From assembly GCA_001600415.1 (NCBI GenBank), contig BCJX01000013.1, forward strand, positions 874,116-938,115: DNA of 64,000 bases, in the 5' to 3' direction. This document shows, in pieces, positions 55,362 to 64,000 of this stretch (positions are counted from its first letter, which is position 1; the number at the start of each line of letters is the position of its first letter). The notes beneath the pieces were generated by a model. It did no database searches, was not told the origin of the DNA, and was given only the letters and a program-made list of their open reading frames with translations. The stretch is from Pascua guehoae (taxonomy: Eukaryota > Basidiomycota > Tremellomycetes > Trichosporonales > Trichosporonaceae). The position numbers were made by a program, and so were the translations under genes.

Positions 55362-58300
55362 ATGTCTCAGTCTCAGCCCATCTCCGATAACGCAGACAAC
55401 CTTCAGACCTCTGGTACCCCATCACCGGCTACCTCATCGTCGCACGAAGCGTTAGACAACAATGCCACGAGCAAGGCTGTCACCGAGCAGCCCAGCTCAT
55501 TAACACCACCGCACAAGCGCAAGCTGTTTGGTAAAGGGCCAGACAGCAAGGGCAAGGATGGTGGAGCGAAACAAACAGAAACAGAAGCAGAAGTATCAAC
55601 CAACCCTCCGCGAGTCGGCCTGTTTGCCCTGTTTCGCTTTGCAACCAATTTCGAGCTGTTCCTCAATCTTGTGGGACTCGTATTGGCTGCGGCCGCCGGT
55701 GCAACCGCGCCTCTCATGACCGTCATCTTTGGACGCTTGACAACAGAGTTTACAAGAGTACGATCAGATTCTTATATTGCACGTGTGCTGACGTTGAAAG
55801 TGGGGCATCCTCCAGCGGATCGTTGCCGGTGAGGGCGCGTCCCCCGAGATCGAAGCGCAGTTGGCCATTGCGAAAGCAGGTCTGCGCCGAGAAGCGGGCA
55901 ACTGCGCGCTGTATCTCATGGCTATTGGTATCGGCATGTTTGTGTGTACTTACACGTACATGCTGATCTGGAATTACACGAGCGAGGCGCAATCGAAACG
56001 TCTCCGCGAGCGCTACCTCGCTGCGGTCCTTCGGCAAGAGGTGAGCAATAGGGTTAGGCACTGCACGTGTGTGCTGACGATGTGCAGATTGCCTGGTTTG
56101 ACGACATTGGGGCAGGCGAGATTACCACCCGCATTCAGACCGATTGCCATTTGGTGCAGACTGCCATCAGCGAAAAGATTGCCATCACTTTCCAGCACGT
56201 CTCGGCTTTTGTGGCTGGCTTTGCGGTCGCCTTTGCTCGCAATGCCCGTCTTGCGGGTGCCCTCACGTCCATCTTGCCGGTGATCATGGTCGCGGGAGGC
56301 TGGAGTGAGTACCCCCCCTTTGCTGGTCGGTGGCTGACGCTGTCAAGTGGGATATGCCGAGACCAAGTACCAGACTGCTGCGCTCAATTCCGTGTCCAAG
56401 GGCGGCACCATTGCGGAAGAAGTCATCTCCAGCATCCGCACCGTGCAGGCTTTTGCGAGTGCCAAGATCCTGGGGAACCGCTTCAACAAGTATGTCGACG
56501 AGAGCCGCAATTTTGGTATTCGTGGCTCCTTCCTCGAGTCCATTGGGCTGTCCGCAATGTGTGAGTTTGCAGGCCTAAACCTGCTACAGGTACAGACACG
56601 CGCTAATGGTACCAGTCTTTGCTGTCTACGCTGCATACGCTTTGGCATTTGTCTACGGCGGCATTCTGGTCTCACAAGGAAAGACTGACAGTGGAACGGT
56701 CCTGAACGTGCGTATAGTTGGATCACATTCTTGACCTTGGCTTACACACCTAGGTCTTTTTCGCTATTCTCATCGGCGCCTTCTCGCTGGCAATGATTGC
56801 GCCTGAGATGCAGTCCATTTCCAAAGGATTGGCAGCGGCCGCCAAGCTGTACGACACTCTCGACCGAGTCCCCAAGATTGACTCGTCAGACGAATCTGGT
56901 TTGCGTCCCGACAAGGTCGAAGGAACCATCACATTCGAGGACGTCACCTTTCGCTACCCTTCGCGGCCAAATGTCCCAGTGCTCAAGCACCTCAACGCCA
57001 CATTCGAAGCAGGCAAGATGTCCGCACTGGTTGGTGCATCCGGGAGTGGCAAGTCGACGGTCATCCAGCTCATTGAGCGTTTCTACGACCCTGCCCAGGG
57101 AGAAGGATGCATCAGGCTGGACGGCGTTGACATCCGAGAGCTCAACCTCAAATGGCTGCGGCAGCAGATTGGCCTCGTCTCACAGGAGCCGACCCTGTTT
57201 GCGACGACGGTGCGGGGCAATGTCGAGCACGGGCTTATTGGCTCGCGATGGGAGAATGCTCCAGACGCCGAGCGGCTCGAACTCGTCAAGCGTGCCTGCG
57301 TTGCTGCCAATGCCGACATCTTCATCTCCAAGCTCCCGCAGGGGTACGATACCATTGTCGGAGATCGTGGCATGTTGCTCTCGGGCGGCCAGAAGCAGCG
57401 TGTTGCAATTGCCAGGGCTATCGTGTCGGACCCGCGGGTTCTTCTGCTCGACGAAGCAACCAGTGCGCTCGACGGACACAGCGAGCGCGTCGTGCAAGAC
57501 GCACTGGACAAGGCCAGTGTTGGACGCACCACCATTGTCATTGCGCACCGACTCGCGACCGTCAGGGATGCGGACAAGATCTTTGTCGTCGGCCAGGGCG
57601 AGATTGTCGAAAAGGGTACCCACAACAGCCTTCTCGAGGATGAGAACGGCGCGTATGCCAAACTCGTCCAGAACCAGAAGCTGGCGCAGGATGCGGCAGA
57701 CCACGCCTCTCCGGATGTGGATCAAGTCTCGGACGATGACGACGACGACGACAACATTGTTCCTTCGTCGCCCATGACTGAAAAGGGACACCCTTTGCAC
57801 CGACACACGACTGGACGTTCGGTCGCTAGCGAGATTCTCGAAAAGCGCCGCACAGAGCTTGAAGCTACCTCTGCAACGTACGACAAGGCTGGCGTGTTTG
57901 CACTCCTTCGGCGCCTCCTCCAGCTCAACCGAGCCCATTGGAGGTGGTACATTGTGGGCTGCATTGGCTCCATCGCGTCGGGCATGGTATATCCTGCCAT
58001 GGCCATTCTGTTTGGCAAGGCCATTGCCGACTTTGAGCTGCCGAGCAACCTGATTTCCCCCGCATTGAACCGCAAAGCGCTTTGGTACTTTATCATCTCG
58101 ATCCTCGCCGCAATCGCAATGCTCTTCAACTACTGGTGCTTTGCCCGGACAGGCTGGGAGCTCGCAAGCACTCTCCGCAGGCGCCTGTTTGGGGCCGTCT
58201 TGCGGCACGACATTGAGTGGTTTGACGAGGAGAAGAATGCGACCGGCACCGTTACGTCCAACATTTCAGACCAACCCCAGAAGGTGCAAGGCCTGTTTGG

Positions 58301-59813
58301 TGTGACTCTGGGGTCCATTCTGCAGGCCTGTACCACGCTTGTGGGTGGAGCCATCATCGGTCTCTGCTACGGGCCCCTGCTTGCGCTCATCGCCATTGCC
58401 TGCATCCCACTGATCATTGGAAGTGGTTACATCCGTCTCCGCGTCGTTGTGACAAAGGAGGAGAAGACCAAAAAGTGGCACGCAGGTAGCGCGCAGCTGG
58501 CTTCCGAAGCCGCAGCAGCGGTTCGCACCGTTGCCTCCCTCACACGCGAGCAGGACGTGGAGAATATCTACTCCAAGTCGCTTGAAGAGCCTATGCGTAT
58601 CTCCAACCGTGTGGCTTTCAGGTCCCAGGCGCTCTACGCAGGTTCACAGGGTATCATTTTCCTCGTCATTGCCCTCGTGTTTTATATCGGTGCGCTGTGG
58701 ATTTCCGATGGCAAGTACGACACGGCCATGTTCTTCACCACCCTCACCGCTGTGGTACGTAGACTACCTGTGCCTTGACACACCCGTGCTAACCTGCAGA
58801 TCTTTGCAACCATGGAAGCTGGAGACATTTTCCAATACGTCCCTGATGCGTCCAAGGCAAGCTCATCTGCGCGGTCCATTTTCCACGTTCTCGACAACCA
58901 ACCCAACGTGGATGCCGACTCGACCGACGGCATTGTCCTTGATCCCGCGCAAGTAAAGGGACACGTCTCGTTCTCTGGCGTCCGTTTCCGCTACCCCACG
59001 CGTCCTGGCGTGCGTGTCCTCCGCAACTTGACGATTGATGTGCCCCCTGGCAAATACGTTGCGCTGGTTGGCCCATCTGGATGTGGAAAGTCGACGACGG
59101 TGCAGTTGATCGAGCGCTTTTACGACCCACTCGAGGGCCGCATCACTCTCGACGGTATGGATATCCGCGACCTCAACGTGGCGAGCTATCGGTCGCAGAT
59201 TGCGCTTGTTTCCCAAGAGCCGACGCTGTATGCGGGTACGATTCGCTTCAACGTTCAACTCGGAGCCGCCGACCCAGGCAACGCGACGGAGGAGCAACTG
59301 GTCCAGGCATGCAAAGACGCCAACATTTACGACTTTATCATGTCCCTCCCTGACGGATTCGAGACCGAGGTCGGCGGCAAGGGCTCGCAGCTGAGCGGTG
59401 TGAGTGACAGGGCGGAGACGTGACGCAACGAAAACTTGATGAGACGTGGCAGCTGACACCCATGTAGGGCCAGAAGCAACGCATCGCCATTGCACGCGCT
59501 CTGATCCGTAACCCCAAAGTGCTCCTTTTGGACGAAGCGACTGCTGCTCTTGACAGCACGAGCGAGCGCGTTGTGCAGGCGGCCCTCGACAACGCCGCCC
59601 AGGGCCGGTCAACGGTGGCCATTGCGCATCGCCTCAGCACCATCCAAAAGGCCGACATGATTTACTTTATCAGCGACGGCGCGGTCGCCGAAAAGGGCAC
59701 GCATGCGGAGCTGATTGCGCGCAAGGGCGCCTACGTGAGTAAAACTCTTTTGGACGATGCTGACTGGGCAGTACGAGCTCGTCCAGATGCAGAACCTCAG
59801 CCGCATTGAGTAG
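55362..59813 (+). CDS. ABCB-type full ABC transporter (multidrug resistance / P-glycoprotein family)
   Basis: Nine exons, 55362-55757, 55801-56040, 56088-56304, 56348-56560, 56616-56707, 56754-58754, 58800-59399, 59468-59734 and 59772-59813, give 1355 residues; the eight introns are 37-68 nt. Order is TMD1-NBD1-TMD2-NBD2. The N-terminal 85 residues are cytosolic and Ser/Lys-rich. NBD1 has Walker [10 protein letters not shown] (480-488), signature LSGGQ (595-599) and Walker B VLLLDE (615-620). The linker carries a run of seven Asp. NBD2 has Walker [10 protein letters not shown] (1144-1152) and a signature split by intron 7 (LSG|GQKQR). Both NBDs keep the catalytic Glu after Walker B and the H-loop ([18 protein letters not shown]), so both sites look active. 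The family exports lipids, peptides or drugs across the plasma membrane; the substrate cannot be read from sequence. Confidence 0.93.
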
Positions 59814-60167
59814 GACGACCACAAAAAAAGCGTCGATTGGAGTGCTTGGGATATCGCGGGAGGATGTTGATAACCACCGCTCAAGATAAGTCTCGACGGG
59901 AGTTTAGAGTGTTCCGGGGGTAATGATAGTGTTTTCTTGTCACTGCTCGAAACTACATTTAAACTGTGCTGTACGCGTGCTCTGTCCAATATTTTATAGC
60001 GACACGGACCTGTCCCCACTCTGTACCAAGAGAGCCTAGAGGATGCAAAATAGTCACTTCTCCACGAGAACATGCAATGCGAAAGTGCCACGACTGCAAC
60101 CTTTGCCTTGCGGCGCCAGTGGGTCACTTCAAACGGCAGGCAGCTGCAGGCGTTCTGGCCAAGGCGG
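59814..60167. other. 3' flank of the ABC transporter, no gene seen
   Basis: AT-richer sequence following the stop codon, with no coding evidence. It should include the transporter 3' UTR. Confidence 0.6.
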
Positions 60168-60737
60168 TCAGAGTATCTTTGGCTCTTTTGGAGCACGGCC
60201 GTGTCGGGGCGAGTGCTTCCCCGGCAGTCTTGACAAAGTCGGCAACCACCTTGAGATTGGGGGCGTGGTGGGCCGTAGCAGCAGTCGTACAGCAGCTATG
60301 AGCACGCAGTACGTCAGGATGCCCTCGTCAGGACGGCCTCGTGCACGTACACAGTCACCGAAACAGAGGATGCAGAAGGCATCGGACACGAATGCGGCTC
60401 GCGACAGCAGTACAGTAGCGGCAGTCGCTACAAGGAATCGATGCAGAACCTGGTCCAAAGCAAGGCCGGCTAATACCTCGCTGATAGGGGGCGGGGGGAC
60501 ACCGCGGGACGGGCATGTCTCCCAGGTGACGAGCTCGGGACGGCCATCAAGGGACTCGTGGTACGCCTGTCGCGTTGAGGGGTTCTCGAACCCAGGACGA
60601 CGCGGCCACGGCCTCCACGAACCGCATGTGTACGCGGATGAAATGGGCGAGCTCCGAGGGGTTGGCGGGCCGAGGCTCGTGGCCATCATGTGCCGGAATG
60701 TCGGTGGGGCGTGACTAATGATCCCCGATATAGCCAT
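60168..60737 (-). CDS. Hypothetical small protein, doubtful
   Basis: A minus-strand frame of 189 residues from the first true ATG at 60737; the longer frame begins GTG. It reads MAISGIISHAPPTFRHMMAT, GSWRPWPRRPGFENPSTRQA, PELVTWETCPSRGVPPPP, a hydrophobic stretch VLHRFLVATAATVLLSRAA and a second one ILTYCVLIAAVRLLL. The composition is compatible with a membrane protein, possibly mitochondrial, but there is no recognised family and the opposite strand is partly open too. Confidence 0.35.
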   Translation of the reverse strand: MAISGIISHAPPTFRHMMATSLGPPTPRSSPISSAYTCGSWRPWPRRPGFENPSTRQAYHESLDGRPELVTWETCPSRGVPPPPISEVLAGLALDQVLHRFLVATAATVLLSRAAFVSDAFCILCFGDCVRARGRPDEGILTYCVLIAAVRLLLRPTTPPISRWLPTLSRLPGKHSPRHGRAPKEPKIL

Positions 60738-61098
60738 GAAGCGAATGCGAACTGGGCAGTGAGGAAGGTGGAGACGACGGGAGTAAGGAACGGGGGCGAG
60801 GGATGGGGCGCTGGAGCTGGTCGTGGCGAGGCTGGCGGATCGGACTGGGCACCGAGGCTGGCGGGGGGCCTCGTGATCTCCTCGGCGGTTCGGGCTCACC
60901 TCTGCTCAACGCCACCGTGACCGACGACTCAGTCCCCCGCCTTCAGTGTTGGCTTCCCACCCCATGTCAAGCGCCTCTCGCGTCCGCCTAGGCCTGCGTG
61001 CCCTCTCAATGCCTGCGCTGTCCTGCCCCAAACCGCCGGGCGTGTGTTCGTCGCGGATGGATCAGGCGTCCCGTGGCACGGCGTCGTCACCGTCTTGC

Positions 61099-61168
61099 NN
61101 NNNNNNNNNNNNNNNNNNNNNNNNNNNNNNNNNNNNNNNNNNNNNNNNNNNNNNNNNNNNNNNNNNNN
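61099..61168. other. Assembly gap (70 N)
   Basis: A run of undetermined bases. Unlike the other two gaps it has no obvious long repeat on either side apart from a short C-run on the right. Confidence 0.99.
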
Positions 61169-61529
61169 CACCCCCCCGTCACCACCACCATGGCGCTCAC
61201 CCAGCTGCTCGCTACATTTGCGCGGTTCGACTCTCCCAATGCGGACAGCCACTTGGGCCGACCCTGAGACGTCAAAATGACACGTCATTAATAATTACTC
61301 CCGCTAATCCAGCCTCAATTAGCGGAACCAAACTACTTTTTAATGGATTACAAACGCGTATTACAAATGACCACGTGGTTATCGCTTCCCTGAAAATCTA
61401 ATCGCTGGATCCGGTGAACATGGGCAGAAATCTCGACGCAACCGTCGATTTCGCCGCAAACGTCGTGCAAAATGTCAACGGAAAGCGGTCATGATGGCGA
61501 GCAACGCCCAACGCAGGCCTGGGTGGGGG

Positions 61530-61552
61530 GGAGCGTAGATAAATAGAGGGGG
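61530..61552 (+). promoter_or_regulatory. TATA-like element before the coiled-coil gene
   Basis: GATAAATAGAGGG lies about 145 bp upstream of the ATG, followed by a CT/CA-rich leader (CCACCACCCCAACC, CTACCAACTC). This arrangement is typical of a strongly expressed fungal gene; expression level is inferred. Confidence 0.45.
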
Positions 61553-61685
61553 CAGGCTGCATCTCTTCTCGTTCTTCCATCCATTCTCTCATCTCATCGT
61601 AAGCAACCAGCTCACTACCACCACCCCAACCAACAAACACTCTACCTACCAACTCTACCACCAACCACCAAACCAACTCTTCACA

Positions 61686-62522
61686 ATGTCGGCTCTCGCT
61701 CGCTACATCGCTCGCGACTCGCGCTCCTCGACCTCGTCGTCGGCTACTTACGCTCCCTCGGTCTCGTCCTCTCTCGACTGGTACGAAGTCGCGCAGCTCG
61801 AAGCCATCGCCACGCAGGCCAAGCCCACCACGACCGCCACCCGTTCTTCGCGCCGCGAGGCATCTGACGCGACCGCTCTCGAGGCCAAGTACCTCGCCTA
61901 CTACGCCGCCGAGCGCGAGAAGTTGCGCCAGGAAGTCGCCCGCGAAGAGGCCGCGGCGCGCGCCACCAAGGAGCTCGAGGCAAAGTACCTCGCCGAGTAC
62001 GCGGCCCGCCGCGAGGCGCTCCGCCAGGAAGTCGCGCGCGAGGAGGCCGCCAAGCGAGCGGAGATGGCCCAGCGCCAGGCCGCGGTCGGCAAGGTCGACA
62101 AGTCGTACCGCTTCGCATACAAGCACCAGAAGACCTACTTCCGCAACCAGCTCGACGATGCGCGCGACGCCGACGACGCAGAGGCATTCGAGAAGATCCA
62201 GGAGGACTGGGCGGCCGCGATGGAGGGGCAGAAGAAGAGCTTCAACCGCCTCAAGGTCCACGAGGCCACCAAGCCCCTCACCACCGGTTCCGTCACCACC
62301 ACCACCTCGTCGCGCTCGGCTCGTGTCAACGTCAACAAGCCCCTTCCGCCGCTTCCCACCTCGTCTCGCTCGTCGTCTTCGTCTCACTCGTCCCACACCA
62401 CCCCACGCTCGTTCGAGGAGATCCGCGCCGAGCTCACCGCCGTTGTCGACGCGTGCGACCGCCGCTTGGCCGAGATTGACATTGAGTCGCGCCGCATGGA
62501 GCAGCGTCGTCGTCGCTACTAG
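61686..62522 (+). CDS. Ala/Glu/Arg-rich coiled-coil protein with internal duplication
   Basis: An intronless frame of 278 residues with a good context (CACAATGTC). After a Ser-rich N-terminus (MSALARYIARDSRSSTSSSA) come two tandem copies of a roughly 30-residue helical unit: LEAKYLAYYAAEREKLRQEV-AREEAA and LEAKYLAEYAARREALRQEV-AREEAA. A second helical block follows (DKSYRFAYKHQKTYFRNQLD, EAFEKIQEDWAAAMEGQKKS). After a Ser/Thr-rich linker with PLPPLPTSSRS it ends in a charged helix (RAELTAVVDACDRRLAEIDI) and a basic tail MEQRRRRY. The heptad pattern predicts coiled coils, so oligomerisation or scaffolding is likely. No family recognised. Codon usage is extremely biased to C/G-ending codons. 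Confidence 0.8.
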   Translation: MSALARYIARDSRSSTSSSATYAPSVSSSLDWYEVAQLEAIATQAKPTTTATRSSRREASDATALEAKYLAYYAAEREKLRQEVAREEAAARATKELEAKYLAEYAARREALRQEVAREEAAKRAEMAQRQAAVGKVDKSYRFAYKHQKTYFRNQLDDARDADDAEAFEKIQEDWAAAMEGQKKSFNRLKVHEATKPLTTGSVTTTTSSRSARVNVNKPLPPLPTSSRSSSSSHSSHTTPRSFEEIRAELTAVVDACDRRLAEIDIESRRMEQRRRRY

Positions 62523-62731
62523 GTGCTGGATGGGCAGGCTTGACCACTCTTGATATATTCTATAGACTACAACAATAATATGTCATGCCGTCTACTTTAT
62601 ACTTTACTGGTTTCACCGTTACTTGTTTCCGTAGCACTACTTATTCACGGGGCACGACTGGGAAGGGACCACAGCGTTGCATAGTACATGGTCACCGTTA
62701 CCGTTGGGAGCAGGTCCAGCCGCCAGTGAAA

Positions 62732-63110
62732 GTGTACAGTATTGCATGCATTCTCATGGCACATTGCCCACCGCACATCTCACATGTTCTGCGGCGCACT
62801 AGAGTACCCATTCCAGTGTCTCCAGCGTCTCCAGCGTCTCCAGCGTCTCCAGCGTCTCCAGCGTCTCCAGCCTCGAGCGCGACTACAGCCCACCTGCGAG
62901 AGCGTGTACAGTACTGCATGCAATCTCACCGCACATCGTCCACAACGCATCTCACGTTCTCTGCGTCGCATTACAGTATACCATCGTCTCCAGCGTCCAG
63001 CGCGACCACAGCCCACCTGCAAGAGCGTGTACAATGCATTCTCATCGCACATCGCCCACCACGCATATGCTCTCTGCGCCGTACAGTACCCATACCAGCA
63101 TCTGTTCAGT
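62732..63110. repeat. Diverged tandem repeat, three units
   Basis: Units begin at about 62732, 62904 and 63027 with GTGTACAGTATTGCATGC-like sequence, continue through CTCACCGCACATCG and end with CCAGCGCGACCACAGCCCACC. Unit lengths differ (about 172, 123 and 80+ bp) because of an internal 9-bp expansion in the first and loss in the last. Confidence 0.75.
62815..62870. repeat. TCTCCAGCG minisatellite
   Basis: Five to six perfect copies of a 9-bp unit inside the first unit of the larger repeat. Confidence 0.92.
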
Positions 63111-63212
63111 TCTTTCCATACCACGGTCCTGAGGTCGAGCTCCTTGGTTCCCAACCAACACCCACATCACCACAGCAACCACATTAATGACTTCAATTGA
63201 TGCATGACAACA

Positions 63213-64000
63213 CTACTCAACATCCGGCTGCATTCCGTACACTGCCTCTGCCCTACGGCGGCGCAGGAGCTCGGCCTCGGACATATTCTCAACACGCTGT
63301 GGCACGAGGCCTGCGGCAGCGAGGGCCGGAAGGGCCGGGGACGCCGCGCGGGCAGCACCAGCGACGGCGGCCTTGACAATGGGGTTTTGGAGGGCGCCGT
63401 GCGGGGTCGCGCTGGAGGGAGACGTCGATTTGGGCGGGGTGGGGGTGCGTGAGCCAAAGGGGTTGGGCGACGGGCGGCGCGCGGGGAGACCCGTGCCATA
63501 CAGTGCTGTCGCGGGGGACGAGTTGCGGTCGAATGTGCGCGGCTTTGGTGGGCCCGAAAAGAGGCCAAACGACTGCGACTTTGGTTGGGGCGGCTGGAGG
63601 ACAAATGTCGACCGCCCTGTTGGCGGCGTGTTGACAACCGTGTCGCCCGAGGACGCAGAGTCGTCGGCGTCAAAGCGTGGGACAGAGTTGTTCCGCACGA
63701 GCGACTCCTTGGACGGACGCCGGGGCACGGGCAGGAACGCCGACGGAGGCGGGGTGCGCTTCTTGCTCTTTGGCGTAAAGGTCACCAGGCCCTCATCATC
63801 CGATCCATCAAAGCCTAGGCCGCCCATGTCCGCGCCGCCGACCTTTGCGTTGGCCGGCGTCCGCTTGTACTCCCGTGCAGGGCGGACATGGTGAGCGCGC
63901 AGCGGTGAAGGCATGTCGGCGGACGCAACCGCAACAGACGTCGCCGCATCAGGCGCAAACGCGGCGCGTGCTGCAGCGTGTGCGGCAGCAATGTCATCCT
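63213..64000 (-). CDS. Ser/Pro-rich protein of unknown function, C-terminal part (5' partial)
   Basis: The minus-strand frame is open from the right edge to TAG at 63215-63213, giving about 262 residues; the upstream part (DDIAAAHAAARAAFAPDAAT) shows that the coding region continues beyond the window, although an in-frame ATG exists at 63914. It contains a conserved-looking acidic motif GGLGFDGSDDEGLVTFTPKS with a basic patch (KSKKRTPPPS), many Ser-Pro/Thr-Pro sites suggesting kinase regulation, and a helical tail RVENMSEAELLRRRRAEAVY. No domain recognised; composition suggests a disordered nuclear or cytoskeletal protein. Confidence 0.7.
   Translation of the reverse strand, partial: DDIAAAHAAARAAFAPDAATSVAVASADMPSPLRAHHVRPAREYKRTPANAKVGGADMGGLGFDGSDDEGLVTFTPKSKKRTPPPSAFLPVPRRPSKESLVRNNSVPRFDADDSASSGDTVVNTPPTGRSTFVLQPPQPKSQSFGLFSGPPKPRTFDRNSSPATALYGTGLPARRPSPNPFGSRTPTPPKSTSPSSATPHGALQNPIVKAAVAGAARAASPALPALAAAGLVPQRVENMSEAELLRRRRAEAVYGMQPDVE

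Larger units (their letters stand above)
60738..61685. other. Intergenic region with third gap and upstream region of the coiled-coil gene
   Basis: It contains the 70-N gap and AT-rich sequence after 61260. The last 200 bp hold the presumed promoter of the gene at 61686. No coding sequence recognised. Confidence 0.5.

Noticed and set aside
57180..58208. 342-codon minus-strand frame inside the ABC transporter
   Set aside because: Antisense shadow of NBD1/TMD2 coding sequence.
60570..60600. GGTTCTCGAACCC-like tRNA B-box
   Set aside because: No acceptor, D-arm or anticodon stem could be folded around it.
61398..62396. 332-codon minus-strand open frame
   Set aside because: It mirrors the GC-biased coiled-coil gene on the plus strand, which has a start context, leader and duplicated unit.

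Overview
The window is nuclear DNA from a GC-rich basidiomycete, most likely a tremellomycete yeast of the Trichosporonales type; the order is inferred from gene content and was not tested by search. Supporting signs are genes split by many 35-60 nt introns with GTGAGT-like donors and CTGAC/CTAAC branch sites just before the acceptor, a BRCA2/Brh2 homologue (absent from budding yeasts), intron-bearing tRNA genes, an ERT1-type PAS/zinc-cluster regulator and several F-box proteins. Because of the introns, most proteins here have to be assembled from several reading frames. Exon joins were chosen by eye from splice signals, frame and family similarity.

Layout. 0-2.2 kb: the 3' end of a BRCA2/Brh2 gene, then an unidentified minus-strand gene broken by an assembly gap. 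2.2-7.3 kb: gene-poor DNA with a poly-G/GGTTGC tract and a dense GTGTCC/GGACAC inverted-repeat cluster. 7.3-8.0 kb: a small secreted, probably GPI-anchored protein directly downstream of an intron-containing tRNA-Leu(CAG). 9.1-12 kb: a 945-residue protein of unknown function. 13.6-15.3 kb: ATG5. 15.9-19.8 kb or beyond: a Zn2Cys6 regulator whose zinc cluster is spread over three exons separated by repeat-filled introns, next to a second gap. 21.4-23.3 kb: ERT1. 23.3-28.8 kb: mostly non-coding. 28.8-30.8 kb: an MFS transporter. 32.2-33.6 kb: a small unknown gene. 34.5-38.2 kb: the divergent pair LRA1/LRA3 (L-rhamnose 1-dehydrogenase and L-rhamnonate dehydratase). 38.4-46.8 kb: two paralogous F-box genes, each with a start-codon-only first exon, flanking a conserved fungal gene with an in-frame TAG and a 179-residue unknown; a tRNA-Asp(GTC) lies between. 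47.5-49.1 kb: formamidase. 50.5-51.5 kb: unknown protein. 51.8-53.9 kb: a third F-box gene with six exons. 55.4-59.8 kb: a full-length ABCB multidrug transporter. 60.2-60.7 kb: a weak membrane-protein candidate. 61.7-62.5 kb: an alanine/glutamate-rich coiled-coil protein with an internal duplication. 62.7-63.1 kb: a tandem repeat. 63.2-64 kb: the 3' part of a Ser/Pro-rich protein running off the edge.

How the genes relate. Most are independent housekeeping or regulatory genes (recombination, autophagy, gluconeogenic control, transport). The one clear functional partnership is LRA1/LRA3, which catalyse steps 1 and 3 of the non-phosphorylative L-rhamnose pathway from a shared 726 bp promoter. 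A structural theme recurs: several of the long introns carry simple repeats or G/C homopolymers, and two of the three assembly gaps sit in or beside such repeats.
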